Made by a program: the position numbers and the translations under genes | Part shown: in pieces, positions 32,646-43,728 of the stretch | Layout of the letters: every line of letters begins with the position of its first letter | How positions within the stretch are numbered: position 1 is the first letter of the stretch | Notes under the pieces: model-generated | Database searches by the model: none | What the model was told of the DNA's origin: nothing | The model's input: only the letters and a program-made list of their open reading frames with translations | NCBI GenBank assembly: GCA_022478985.1 | Contig: JAKSZP010015920.1 | Span: 98,571 to 162,570, forward strand | Direction: 5' to 3' | DNA: 64,000 nucleotides | From: Massospora cicadina | Lineage: Eukaryota > Entomophthoromycota > Entomophthoromycetes > Entomophthorales > Entomophthoraceae

Positions 32646-33100
32646 CCAGTGAAGGTAGACCCAGAATTGCTTATATGCATAGATTACTGCTAAACACTCC
32701 CTCTCATCATGTGTAATTCTGTTCAGGCCCAGTTAAACTGCAGCTACAATATGCAATGGGGTGCTCCACACCATCATCGTTCTTTTGGGATAATACAGCC
32801 CCTACAGCAGAAAGCAAAATGTCTGTTTGCACAATAAACTTTTTTCAAAATTGGGGTATTATAAAACAGGTGCGTTAGCCAACGTGATTTGTAATACATC
32901 AAAAGTGGTTTGACATCAATCCGTCCAGTTGAAGACAGCATTTTTCTTAAGTAGCTCAAAGAGTGGAGCCCTGATACAGCTGAAGTTGGGAATGAACTAC
33001 TGGTAGTAACTGATCATCCCCAAGAACACCTGGATATCCCGCTTATTGCTTGGCTAAGTCATCTTGCAGATGGCTTCCACCTTGGCTGGCTGAGGGCTAA
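32646..33100 (-). pseudogene. pol: RNase H N-terminal part of element F
   Basis: Upstream of the 339-codon frame, with frameshifts. 32774-32959 and neighbouring frames encode the RT connection (IRAPLFELLKK) and RNase H start. Several stops. Confidence 0.7.
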
Positions 33101-33790
33101 GCCCTTTGGAGTCTACCACAAGGCGAGATATTCCAATTGTTCCTTAAAAAAGTGGCACTTTTGGGGCTTAATCTTGATATTAGCATCAGCCAGGCGGCGG
33201 AACACTTGCTCCAGGTGTCCAAGATGCTCCGTGAACATTTGCTAAAACATGTTGATATTGTCAAGGTAGACAAGAACGCAAGACAGCTTTAGGTCACCCA
33301 AAATAGTATCCATAGCCCGCTGGAATGTAGCGGGAGCATTGCACAAACCCTGTGGCATACGTGTAGGCTGGAACAATCCTTTTGAGGTGATTATAGCGCA
33401 CTTTTCTTGTTCCGCCACAGGCAACTCTGATCTGCCAGTACCCTGATATCAAGTCCATAGCAGAGAAATACTTGGCCCCACCTAACTGATCTAATGCATC
33501 ATCGATTCATGGAAGCAGGTACAAATCTTTTTTTGTAATGCTGTTAATCTTCCAATAATTGATTACTACTCAATTGGAGCCATCTTTCTTTTTGACAATT
33601 AGTACTGGGGATGCCCAAGGACTTTTTGACGGCTCCAACATTCCCTGTTCCACCAATGTATCTATTTCTGCAGACACAACTTCTTCCGCTGCCTTTGAGC
33701 GATGGATAGGCCATGACCTGATAGGGGGTGGTCTCCCATGTCCACCTGATGCACAACCCCGCGAGCGCAACCCAAGTCATGATCATCAGT
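33101..33790 (-). pseudogene. pol: Reverse transcriptase of element F
   Basis: 33570-33770 gives EEVVSAEIDTLVEQGMLEPS, then SPWASPVLIVKKKDGSN; 33242-33424 gives VAEQEKCAIITSKGLFQPTR, LCNAPATFQRAMD and SCVLVYLDNINMF. The catalytic box reads YLDN (33257-33268), so the second Asp is Asn. That substitution plus frameshifts should abolish polymerase activity. Confidence 0.9.
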
Positions 33791-34240
33791 TGCAAAGATG
33801 CTGCGATACTTTTTGAACAGATCCATCACCCTGTCCTTCTGATCCTCCAATAGACCAGTGAGCGCCTCCCAAGGAACCACAGTCATTACGCTGAAGGTGG
33901 TTTTTAAAGGCAAGCCAAGATCTTCCCATGAACCAAAGTCGTGTATATGGTGGACCTCATCAATTGGGATCAAATGCAGGTAAGCTACCACTTGGTGCCA
34001 CTGAACCTTCATCACTTCCTTTTGCAGATTTGCTACCAACACTTTTACTTCCCCCTGCCCAGGTAACAGTAACCCAGGAGGCACATGAGGTTCAAGTCAT
34101 GATTGTTGATAGGGCCCCACAACCTCTCCATACAGATTACCCGGTATATCAATTTCAAGCTCTGTTCTAATTATGACCTGATGCCCAGAAGGGATAGTAA
34201 AAGCGTTTGCAGCTCGTAGTAGAATCCCTTTGTACTCATA
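33662..34240 (-). pseudogene. dUTPase-like domain and linker of element F
   Basis: 33662-34084 (140 codons, minus) begins PPGLLLPGQGEVKVLVANLQ, then MKVQWHQVVAYLHLIPIDEV. The upstream part at about 34085-34240 shows the IPSGHQVI and ELEIDIP-like segments in another frame. It has the dUTPase strand order, but GLLLPGQGEV stands where canonical enzymes have the Asp and Tyr of motif 3. After it comes the pre-RT linker with EDQKDRVMDLFKKYRSIFAT. Probably a structural relic with altered or lost catalysis. Confidence 0.6.
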
Positions 34241-34379
34241 AATCTGAGTTGGGAGCGTTCGGATCTTCTGCTTCATTTGTCAATATTTTACAGGTATTAC
34301 ACCATCGCTATATGTGAGTTTAATTTGACTAGAGCGAATTGGGTCATCTGGCACTCCCATGGAAGTAAAATAGATGGTA

Positions 34380-34770
34380 ATCCATTGTCCCAGGATGGCT
34401 AGGGTCTCTTCCATCATGTCAACGACAGCCCCATAGTGTCACATATATGAAGTCCAAATCAGAAGATCATAGTTGCTATTTGTAATACCGCCGGTGTCAT
34501 AATAACAGCAGATTCAAACCTCAAAGGAAGTGCGCTATACTCTCCCTTGGAGACCGTGGTTTCTGTTCCTGCAGTCCCATACACCATCCAGTGCTCTATG
34601 TTGGGTTTTAAAGCCAAATTTGCCACCAGCTTAGTGGAGACAATATTAACAGAGTGACCGTATCAATTATAGCCTGTACTCAAGTTTTGGCTACCACCTT
34701 GTCACAGTAAGTGCACTCTGAGTATGATGAATGCCAGTTATTTACTACATGTACATTCAGCGGTTCATGT
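34380..34770 (-). pseudogene. Aspartic protease of element F
   Basis: About 34630-34690 on the minus strand encodes AIIDT followed by a one-base loss within the triplet and then ILSPL, matching IIDTGAPVNMVSTLL of N. Preceded by SSYSECTYCDK. The reading frame is broken at the active site. Confidence 0.7.
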
Positions 34771-35180
34771 TTTCTCAGGAAACCTATAATACCCACACCA
34801 ACTTTAGGGCATCCTGCTATAATAGCATCCACTGGGAAGGAGACTTCTACTTCCCTTTAGACAACACATCCGCAGATGGTTCTAGCTGGTCTGACAGATT
34901 TTGGTCAAACATTTGGCAAGGGTAAGGCTTTGGCTGCTCCAGAAACCCTGGGTCAGCCATATTTTTGAATTTTGCTTGGGTCAGCACATTTACTCCCACA
35001 ACTGGCTGTTGGTAGAGGAATGTATCATCCTACTGGAGGCTTCTACTTCCTTAAATACAATAATTTCAGGGGGGACATATGACTTCGAGATAGTGGAAGT
35101 AGAGAGTCCTGTCTCTACTACGCTCCAACTTTTCACTGATAACCTTGATCCTGTTGTATGTGAGGGATCTGTCAATTGGG

Positions 35181-35222
35181 GCACCATCGTCCCATGTGCC
35201 TTGTACAACCGCAATTAAAGCA
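35181..35222 (-). other. gag: CCHC zinc knuckle of the F Gag
   Basis: The minus strand encodes CFNCGCTRHMGRWC, a perfect CX2CX4HX4C knuckle. It lies just downstream of the capsid region and upstream of protease. Confidence 0.9.
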
Positions 35223-36150
35223 AATTAATCCATAGGGCCTACATCTGTGCGTAATATAAGTTGGCCCACTTGGAAAGTTATTCCTAAGATGATCAGCGTA
35301 ACCAGACCTACATTGGTAGACTGCCTGCTGTCAATCAGCATAGTTAGGGAAGAAACAGTGGTTGGGTAGTTGTTGCTCAGAAGTTATGGGACAGATGGTG
35401 AGATGCGGGGAGTAGCCTGGCATGATCTGCATTGACTGGTTGCTTTCCTCCCCATGGTTAGGGTAGGCATCAGAAACAGTAGGAATCCTCTCAATATTGG
35501 GTGGAGGGAAAGTTACAGCTAACCGACGTACAAACTGAACAAGTTTAAGAAGAGGTACATCATCTTCTAACAATGAGGCCATAACATTGTAAAGCTCAGA
35601 ATATCGCTTCATCGCAGAGGCCATTGCAATGCATACATCAGCTTCATCTAGAATCCCAGCCCGAATCAACACTTATGCTTCCGCCATAAACTGCTCAGCA
35701 AATGCAGTGAGACTCTCATTTCGTTAAAACCAGTGGTCAGGAATTCAGCTTTCCACTGCGACATCTTTGCTTTTCCGCCAAACAACTGTATCACAGTCTC
35801 CTTGACTTCTTGGTAAGTAACGGAACTGTCTGAAAGGTAACAAACAACTTGATCAGCACTTCCAAAATCTAAGGTGGAGATTAACAGTTTCTCCCTGCAC
35901 CAGTCTGAGGCACCTTCAGTTGCAAACTCAAATTGTTAAAAGAATCCATAGTATTGCCTTCGCGATCAAAGGGCGGCAGCAGAGAACAGCAGACTTCCTG
36001 GATCTGCTCATCTTGTCTTTTAAGCACGGTGTCCAATGCAAGTTTCAACTTCTCATATGCAACAGTCCTATTGTGTTGTGCAGATTTCTTTTCAAAGCAA
36101 CCTAGGTGAGACATAGAAGAAGACTTGAGTTTTATTAAAGTACTGATCAA
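35223..36150 (-). pseudogene. gag: Gag capsid region of element F
   Basis: 35331-35672 carries MLIRAGILDEADVCIAMASA then MKRYSELYNVMASLLED, and 35881-36222 an upstream helical region. Between them lies VSYQEVKETVIQLFGG-like capsid in a third frame. The N-terminal coiled coil seen in N is shortened here: only about 600 bases separate the primer site from the capsid. Confidence 0.75.
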
Positions 36151-36156
36151 TGGGCC

Positions 36157-36173
36157 CCCTGTAGTGAGCACCA
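36157..36173 (-). promoter_or_regulatory. Primer-binding site of element F
   Basis: The minus strand reads TGGTGCTCACTACAGGG, identical to A, C and N, one base from the LTR end. Confidence 0.85.
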
Positions 36174-36174
36174 C

Positions 36175-36737
36175 TTTTGTAATTTGGCGGAATCCTGGGG
36201 ATATGCTGTAAGAGGTTTGCACAGGGTTTAGCCCACTGAGCTATAGGGCCAACAATATGATGATCGTGGCCCTTTGTAACAACAGAATAAACGTTAAAAT
36301 AAAAACTATGGGGCACTTGCTCCCACTATAATATTTTATTTTATTATAATAAGCTCCTTGGATCCTCACTATCTTTCTCTCTTTTTCCTATTAACTAACA
36401 ACCCCTCTTAATCGCCCATCCCACTCATATACAGCGGCTTTGGATGATACCACACTCGTTGCTTGGGCTATTTGGTTCCACCAATTCTCCTCATTTTGGC
36501 TAGTTATTCTTTAATTCCCTATTGCCTAAATTGTAGGCGATTTAATTTGTATTCATCAAATGTCAACATTGCCCAATTGCCTTATTTTGAGGCAATCCAA
36601 TAATAAACCCATAAAACACCAATCTCGCCTCATCTCAAGGCACTCAAATAATTGTAACTAATCTCATTTTGGCGGATTTGTCTCAACCCGCCCTAACTGT
36701 CCCAGGATTATCGTCCAGTCATATCATAATCGCGACG
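36175..36737 (-). repeat. 5' LTR of element F (563 bp)
   Basis: Pair of 30649-31212. The terminal dinucleotides are slightly changed (CG at 36737 in place of CA). Followed by GGTCC. Confidence 0.9.
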
Positions 36738-36742
36738 GGTCC

Positions 36743-38450
36743 TTCATCCACCGTGGCTTCAGATTGCACTTATGTCAGTCGTTCTTCCTCCAACCAGTTG
36801 TTGGTATAAAAACCTATGATCATATTGATAGACTTCCACTGGATATACTACAATAGGTTCAGGTAGGAAGTTTGGGGTTGGGTAAGTGAAGGTAGAGGGT
36901 CCTGTATCTACTCCGCTCCATCTTTTTCCCTGGTAGTATTGATCCTGTTTCATGTAGCTGACTTGATGGTTAGGGCAATTTCATGCAAGCCGGCCAGGGT
37001 GACCGCATTCAAAGCAATTAACCCTGTAGGGACTGCGTCCTTGATTTTCATAAGAGGGACCAGGCCAATAGTTTAATTGTTGACAATTGGCATAACCAGG
37101 GACAGGTTTATAGTATTATAGCTGACAAATGGTGAAACTAGGTCGAGGTCAGTAGTTGGGCTACTAAAAATTTTCATAAGCAGGGCCGTAGCAGAAGTTA
37201 GACTGCTGTGAGTAGCTCAGCTGAGGATGAGGCGCTTGAGAATAATAAGGCCAGGGGTTAATAGGTGGAATCTGGACAGGACAGGACAGGAGAATTTCCC
37301 TGAATAAGAAGGTCTGGTGATGGCGGTGGTGTGTATCCGCTCTGTATTGGGTGGAGGGAAGGTTATGGATAGACGGTGCATAAACTGAACAATTTTGAGA
37401 AGGGGTACATCTTTGTCCAAAATTGGGGTCAAGACATTGTATAGCTCACAGTATGGCTTCACTGCGGAGGCCATTGCAATGCATACATCTGATTTGGATA
37501 AAGTCCCTGCCCCAATTACCACATGGGCTTCCGCCTTAAATCAGTCAGCAAGCGCAGTGAGTGTCTCATTTAATTGGAACCCTTTGGTCAGAAATTTCGC
37601 CTTTTTCTGCGACATCTTTGTGGTACCACTAAACAACTGCAGCACAGTACCTTCAATTCTTGGTATGTAACGAAGCTGCTTGGAAGGAAGCAATTGACTT
37701 TATCAGCACTCCCAACATCCAAGGCGGATATTAACAGTTTAGCTTTATGCTAATCCAAGGTGCTTTCTTCTGCAAACTCAAGACGTTTAAAAGAGCCGTG
37801 GATATACCCAATGGGTCAAACGTAGGCAGCTTATCACTATGAACCTCCTCCTATGACTCATAAACATGACCTTTTGGGGCATAATGAGGAATGAGTCGAG
37901 GCCCATAAGCTTCTCTCAATGAGGATCTGGTCCAGCAGCGGGTGGTTTTCAACTTATTCAGAGGTAGTATGGCCCACTTTGGTGGGCAGTACAGCCATTA
38001 CTTGAGGGAATTGGCTCTCAGATTTTATAATTATCTCCAGACTTCCCTCATGGGTGTAGTAGCTCATGCCAGTGTCATATTCCCCGTAATACAACTCTCC
38101 TTTAGCAACCCCTTGTTGATCGTCCGCTGCCCATTAAGGGACTAGGAGGTACCTTCCAATTTCCGCTCTGCACAATGCAGTCATTCAGAAGTGTTATCTA
38201 AGCAATTAGAAAGTTACCTGTATTGCTTGCCATGAATCTTCATTTGACTAACGTGCTGTTAAGTTGGTTCATTACATCTTTCTGTTATGAAGGAGCTCAT
38301 CCTGCTTCTTGAGTACTGCGTTTAAAGCAAGTTTGAGTTCTGCATATTCAGTTGATGAAGTGTGTCATGAAGATTCCCTGTTAAAGAAGGCCTGATGTGA
38401 CATGGCCAGCAACTGGAGAATTTTATTTTTTTTGCGCTTGATCAATGCGT
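36743..38450 (-). pseudogene. gag: gag of element D or E (recombinant border)
   Basis: The minus strand from 38450: leader, coiled-coil traces, then capsid at 37217-37680 (MVIGAGTLSKSDVCIAMASA, then VKPYCELYNVLTPILDKDVP), a Pro/Tyr/Gln-rich stretch and a CCHC knuckle at about 36985-37026. The knuckle reads CFECGHPGRLA, a stop, then NC, so the zinc-binding His position is Arg. F interrupts right after it (target GGTCC at 36738-36742). The gene runs into the D primer site, so its 5' end belongs to D. Confidence 0.75.
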
Positions 38451-38467
38451 CCCTTGTAGTGAGTAAT
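38451..38467 (-). promoter_or_regulatory. Decayed primer-binding site of element D
   Basis: The minus strand reads ATTACTCACTACAAGGG, an altered form of the shared site, next to the D 5' LTR. Confidence 0.6.
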
Positions 38468-38469
38468 AC

Positions 38470-39029
38470 TGTTATAATTTTGGCAATATTGTTGGGATAC
38501 GCCATAAGGGTTGCACAGGGTCAAATCACAGAACCACAGATAAATGATGTGAAAATTGTTGGTCCTCAAAACAACTTAAGATATAATAAAAATATGAAGC
38601 AATTAACTCTGACCACACTTATTTATTTAATTTAACTTTTATCAGGTCCTTCTGCTCTGCTCTCCGCTTTCCTAATAACAACACCCCTTTTAATCATTGC
38701 ATCTCGCTTATAACCAGCAACTCCAGCCAATCCTGATCTCTTGGCTTAGACTATTTATTTCCGCCATATTCTCATTAACACTGGCAGAGTATGGTACTCT
38801 TGAATTCTCTATCACTTTAGTCCAAGGCGATCTACTCAATATCTAACAAATGTCAACATCACCTGATTACCTTATTTGGAGGCGATCCAATAATTACCCT
38901 TTTTGACCCAATATTGCCTCATCCCAAAGCGCTCAAATATTTGTACTCTCTAAATCATGGTCAGCAGATTATAGCTATTCTGGAATGGCTATTTTGGGCT
39001 TATTGTCCAGCCATATCCATATCTCAAAA
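38470..39029 (-). repeat. 5' LTR of element D (560 bp)
   Basis: Pair of 25337-25895. The plus-strand right end is TCTCAAAA where the left copy has TCTCAACA. Confidence 0.9.
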
Positions 39030-39760
39030 AAGATTTTTAAAATTGTGCATAAATGTTGGCTATAGGTTATTAATTAAGTTTCAGCAATGTTGCACTGCAT
39101 GTTGCAATGCAATATATGAATTGAAATTGCTATCTTCCTTGACGCCTAGGAGAACCTGAGCTTCTATATAAAATTGATCAGCAAATTTAACAAATTTATC
39201 ATATTCTTTAAAACTGATATCAATATAATTTGCTCTCCAAGTTGCCATAAGTTCAGTACTTCAAAACTCAAAACAAATAACCTTTTTGGCCTTGGCATAA
39301 GTAGGGTTGTAATCCAATTGTGGCATGATCAATTTAATTCTAAAATTTTTAAACAGTTGATTATAGTAGTAACCTCATTATGGTCACTAGTCCCATTCCT
39401 AACCATCTCAAATATCTTGACAAAAGTGGCCACACTTATTTTCTTATCAAATGTAATTTAATTAAAAGTCTTATAGTTGTCATTTTCTCTTTCTGTTGGC
39501 TATAACTATTTTCATCTGGCTCATTTCAGGTGACATAGAACGCTGAGGCGCGTCGCCCTGGGCAGCAGTAACTATACGGGCCAGGGCAAGAATATCAATA
39601 GGCATTTGTTGAAATTTCTCATAAAGCTTCTTTATTGTCATGAAAATCTTCAACCTTTCTTTATTCTGAGACATTGCTTCTATAAAATTTTCCCTAGTAA
39701 CATTGGTATTGATTATCTCTCAGCTCTTAAAGTGTTGATATTTTTAGCACTAGTGGTGCC
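39030..39760 (-). pseudogene. gag: Gag capsid of element M, interrupted by D
   Basis: On the minus strand: MSQNKERLKIFMTIKKLYEK (39674 downwards), then VATFVKIFEMVRNGTSDHNE and VTTIINCLK, then YDKFVKFADQFYIEAQVLLG near 39150-39210. This is the capsid order seen in A (SIASFLYVYEAAMEGATDHQ ... FVERFYMEAQTLL). Frames shift several times. D is inserted at its 3' side, so M predates D. Confidence 0.7.
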
Positions 39761-39806
39761 CAATCCAAAAGGAGAGCCGCCACGCATCATTATTTGAAAA
39801 AGAGAC

Positions 39807-41103
39807 AAACAAAGGGATTATCACAAATAAAAATTCCTAATATGGCACCTCAGCTAACAACCAGGAAGCCTTATCTGAAGTTGAGGAAGCTTTGGGGAAA
39901 TTTTTTTCTAGTGCCCACTTTAGCTGGGGGACCCTAGTGGACAACATATGGGTTGGTGCATCAGCGGCATGTGGTATAAGGAGGTAGAGCTAGTGGTTCT
40001 CTTCATTAATAAGCCTGGCAGTGTCCATCTCCTCAACATATTGAGCAGAATTGATGCTCAGCTAAAGTGATGAGAGCTGGCACATAAGTGAAAGATTTGA
40101 TGCGCTGGTGGGTGTGGGGATAATTGGGGTTAAACAGAGAAGTTTTTGCTGCACCAAAGCACTCATGACTCACTCCAAAAGCAGGCTCTTAAATTTTGCA
40201 TTTTGCATCCTCATTAAAATCATGGGGGAAATTTGGGTTGCGAATACCCTCAACAAGTGGTTACATCTCCCCATAAAGATGCTGGTGGAGGAGGGTGTTG
40301 GCTGGAGCAGCTTCTGCTTCTACTGCCATTTTATTTATATTTATATAACTAGAGAAACCGTTTTTAGATCAAAAACGGTGGGGATGTGAATCAAGAGGAT
40401 TTACAAAAATTCCTCCAAAGCAAAATCTGGCTTGATATTAAATGGCCGGTTGCTGTCAATGAGCCACTTGATGCACCCAAAAGGATCTAACTCAGCCAAT
40501 GCTGGGCCAGACATTAGAATCAGTGCAATGGCGGAACCTGATTGGCTGTGAACAGTTGATCACGGCAGCTCAGCCAAAACTGTTTCAGTCATTGGCTCAG
40601 GATTTTATAATTTTGACAAACGTTTAAAAAATTTTAAATTTTGATTGGCTGCTGCTTTGGGAGCAATGGCTGAATTAGATGAGGTTAGAGGCGGGAGAAT
40701 TGCGCCCCACTCAAACAATTTGGGCAAGGCAGCAGCCAGCCTGACGCCAGAAGGAGGAGCGGCAGAAGTGGCGGGGGCACAAAGTTAATGATTGATACTG
40801 TGTTCCCAGTCCACATGGACTCAATTCATTAATTATAATTTGGCTATTGCCTCCATCTAGATATGTTTCTGACGTTGGAGTTCCTAAATTAAATTTATTA
40901 ACATATTAATTTCCCTATAGAGTACTATTTGATAGTTTATCAAAATTAAATATTCATTAAATAATTAAAAAAGACTAGCTAATTTGTATATTGGGCTTTA
41001 GTATATCAATTCCCCAAAACCTCTCCCTCGCCTGATATGGCTTCCTTGGCTGATAGCTGAGGTGTCATATTGGTTTTTTTGCTAGAAAATAATTTCTTTG
41101 TTT
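39807..41103. mobile_element. Candidate non-autonomous element with about 94-bp terminal inverted repeats
   Basis: 39807-39900 and the reverse complement of 41010-41103 align over their full length, with AAACAAAG at the outer ends, ATATGNCACCTCAGCTANCANCCA in the middle and TTTGGGGAA at the inner ends. The interior (about 1.1 kb) has no transposase; open stretch 40108-40389 is unrecognised. I could not find a convincing target duplication. It could be a Mutator-like MITE, or two inverted copies of one repeat. Confidence 0.6.
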
Positions 41104-41269
41104 CGCTTATTGCAGCTAAAATGTGTGGATGTCTACCTCTTTTGGGTTGAGCTCTACTTTTACTAAAAAGAGCTTTGGCATTATGTAACTTTAGCCTTAA
41201 AGAATGTATATAGATTGAGGTTAACCCTGCTTAAATATTCATCATATGCCATCCCAGCCATGAGCACCA
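41104..41269. other. Short interval without a gene
   Basis: Nothing recognisable between the inverted-repeat element and element C. Confidence 0.5.
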
Positions 41270-41274
41270 GTGTT

Positions 41275-42019
41275 TGTCAGATATTTGCCCTCTCAGCTGC
41301 AAAAGAAGTGTGTTTTGGGTTGAAATCAGCTGAAAAGGGGAAATGTCAGCCATTTACAAGTTTGCGATGATCCTAAAAGTGATTTAGATAGTGGTAGCAA
41401 TTTTATCAACCAAAAGATTCTGGTCAATTCTCAGTGGAATCCCACAAATCAGGGTATCCTGATTTTTTACTACATTGTCAAAAACACAAATTTGAGCATT
41501 CAGATTACTCTGACCATGTGGTGGACCCTGGGGCGTCCATTGGATGGTACTCCCCTAGACTAACCAGGTCCCTTAAAGCACCATTGTGGGGACCACCACC
41601 TTTTATAGGCATGGTGGGGGTCCCCCAAGGTAAAATAATTTTCTCTGATGGGGATTGGCTGAAGTTCATTAAAACGTTACCTCATGGATACATATTGCCA
41701 ACCGTTAATTCCTCAGACGTCGTTCAGCCCAAGTGAAGCAAGTATTCTGAGCTTCAATAGAATGAATGTGAATATTTCCTTATTTGGATGGCAACAAGCT
41801 GTTCTGAACTTATTCTTTATCCCTTTGACCCTTGATAGAGTTTAAATACTGATAAGTAAATTAAAGAGGGGGTTTGTTTTTTTACTTTGATCGCACTAAC
41901 AATAAAATTCATATAGAACCAGTTTTTTATTAGTGCTTTATATTTAATTTTATTTAAAAAACCTTTGTGGAATCCAGCGGCATAAAGCACCAGTGAGAAG
42001 AAATCAGCTGGTTCCTACA
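41275..42019 (+). repeat. 5' LTR of element C (745 bp)
   Basis: Starts TGTCAGATATTTGCC and ends CCTACA. Aligns with 54179-54930 throughout. Confidence 0.9.
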
Positions 42020-42022
42020 AAA

Positions 42023-42039
42023 TGGTGCTCACTACAGGG
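42023..42039 (+). promoter_or_regulatory. Primer-binding site of element C
   Basis: TGGTGCTCACTACAGGG, three bases after the LTR end, identical to A, F and N. Confidence 0.85.
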
Positions 42040-42293
42040 GATACTGTACACCAAATTATAGTTGCTTTTGAAAAGAAACTTTCCAGCGCGCTATACCGTC
42101 TTAAAGAGCTGTAGCAGCTCCCCTAAAACTCCCTTTAAAAGACAAGTGCACCCCTGTGGAAGGAGTTATTACTTCATTTTTTGTATGTATATAGTTCTTT
42201 TATGCATGACGCCACTGATAAGCAAAAAGTTTGACACATCCTTCCATGCTTAAGTATCTTGGCACAAGAAATGATTGTTCCTTAAATGAACAT

Positions 42294-42633
42294 AATGAAT
42301 ACCTGGGCAGGGGTGAAAGAGGCTCTATTAGCTGAATTTGAATCAAAGCAGAGTTTTAACATGGATAAATAGGCCTTTATGCGCCTTAGCATGTATGAGG
42401 GCGAACCGACCGCTTCCTTTGCTGAGCAATTTTACCTCGCTGCACAAAGATTGTCAATGGCTAACATGCTAACCCTGGATGATGCTATTGCACCCATGTT
42501 AACTGGGTTAGCTTCTCAACCCTCTCTCGCCAGTCATATCATTTCAGTGAAACGCTACTTCAAAAACTTCTGTGACATAAAGGAGGCTCTGTTAGACGTT
42601 GCTGATTTTCATTCCTGTGCAACCATAAAATAA
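42294..42633 (+). pseudogene. gag: Gag capsid of element C
   Basis: NTWAGVKEALLAEFESKQSF, a stop, then AFMRLSMYEGEPTASFAEQF, YLAAQRLSMANMLTLDDAIA and SHIISVKRYFKNF. It aligns along its length with residues about 125-230 of the A Gag. The coiled-coil N-terminus and start of capsid are absent; only about 250 bases separate the primer site from mid-capsid, so a 5' deletion has occurred. No zinc knuckle remains. Confidence 0.85.
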
Positions 42634-42639
42634 AGCTGA

Positions 42640-43690
42640 GGTGGAACCTTCTGTTCTAATCATCGAGGAGCTTCCGCCTGTAGAACAGTTGGGGATGAGC
42701 ACTCCTGTACCTACCCAGTGAAACCAGCTTCCTCAGTGCGATTCAAAAACAATATCCCTCCTTCCTATAATTAAGAGCTCTGTAAGGTAGCTAATACCAT
42801 ATTCCCACACAAGCTCACCAAAGCTGCTGTGCCTTTCCCCCAGCCAAGCTGGTAAATGCACGCCCTAAGGCTATCCAATCTCCTGTGGATGTCTTACTAC
42901 CTCAATCAAGGCCCTGCCAGTTGTAAACAATATCCTTAGGGATGAATCTGAGGGGATTATAATGTAGGCTACTATTTATTGGGGAGCTCTCACGGAAGTG
43001 GAGGTCTCTGATTGATTGAACGCTGAAAGAGTAGACAAAACCACCATACCTAAGAAAAGTACCTCAGGCAAATATTTGGGTGCTCAAAAAGTTATTGAAA
43101 CTACCAGCGATGGTGGTGAGTTCTTGGATGGCTTGATTTGACCCCTTCAGCAGATCCATACCATGAAATCCATCCTAAATAAATGCCCTGAGCCTGCTCA
43201 TAAATTAACCTCCACTTTCTGGCTCAAGGAAATCTTGGCCTTGTCTCCTAACTTTAAAGAGAAACACTCACCAAGGCTGAAGTGGTCATTAAAAAAGTCT
43301 GGGTCGTGGCCATCCTGGATATGGCTCCTCGGTTAATGTCATCTCTAATAAGCTCAGAAAAAAAGATATAGCTGACGCCTGATTTGGAGTACAATCAAGA
43401 GTTTGGAACTGCCAAACCAAACAACACTCACGCCATTAAGCATATTCAACCCTTACCATTCAAATTGGGAGGCTCATCTTAGCAGCCCCTGCAGTAGCTT
43501 TGGACAACAGCGCCTATGATATACTCATAGGTACCAGTTTATGATTGAGTACGAGGGAATAATTAACATGAAGCAAGGTTTCCTCTCGTTACTCAACTAT
43601 GAAGTACCTTTAGTCTTATCCAATAAAAGGCCTGGAAAGAACGAATACTCTTGCCTGGTTGAATATCACTTTTAGCTATAACTTTACATT
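42640..43690 (+). pseudogene. Gag-protease linker and aspartic protease of element C
   Basis: About 43290-43330 encodes VVIKKVWVVAILDMAP, where A has AILDTGSP, so the catalytic triplet is lost through a small deletion. LTPDLEYNQEFGTAKPNNTH follows, then the C-terminal half to LHYTIS at about 43700. Frames shift repeatedly. Confidence 0.75.
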
Positions 43691-43728
43691 ATACCATCTC
43701 TGGGAGCAACACAAAGAAATTTCCCAAT

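Larger units (their letters stand above)
30649..36737 (-). mobile_element. Element F: complete gypsy retrotransposon (6089 bp), minus strand
   Basis: LTRs at 30649-31212 and 36175-36737, primer site at 36157-36173, purine tract next to 31213, and a perfect 5-bp target duplication GGTCC (30644-30648 and 36738-36742). Order on the minus strand: gag with CCHC, protease, dUTPase-like domain, RT, RNase H, integrase. F interrupts the gag-protease linker of E/D and is the youngest of that nest by position. Confidence 0.92.
25337..39029 (-). mobile_element. Element D: gypsy retrotransposon, minus strand, containing E and F
   Basis: Two closely similar LTRs, 25337-25895 and 38470-39029, bound the block. 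The flanks AAGAA (25332-25336) and AAGAT (39030-39034) fit a 5-bp target duplication with one change. The minus strand runs from the decayed primer site at 38451-38467 through gag to the integrase tail at 25909-26331. Integrase core through protease of D itself is not present: the D integrase stops at 26331 where an LTR of E begins, and the remaining pol belongs to E or is a D/E recombinant. D sits in the gag of element M. Confidence 0.85.

Noticed and set aside
36984..37028. An intact CCHC knuckle in the D/E Gag
   Set aside because: The His position is Arg and a stop follows, so it is a decayed knuckle.
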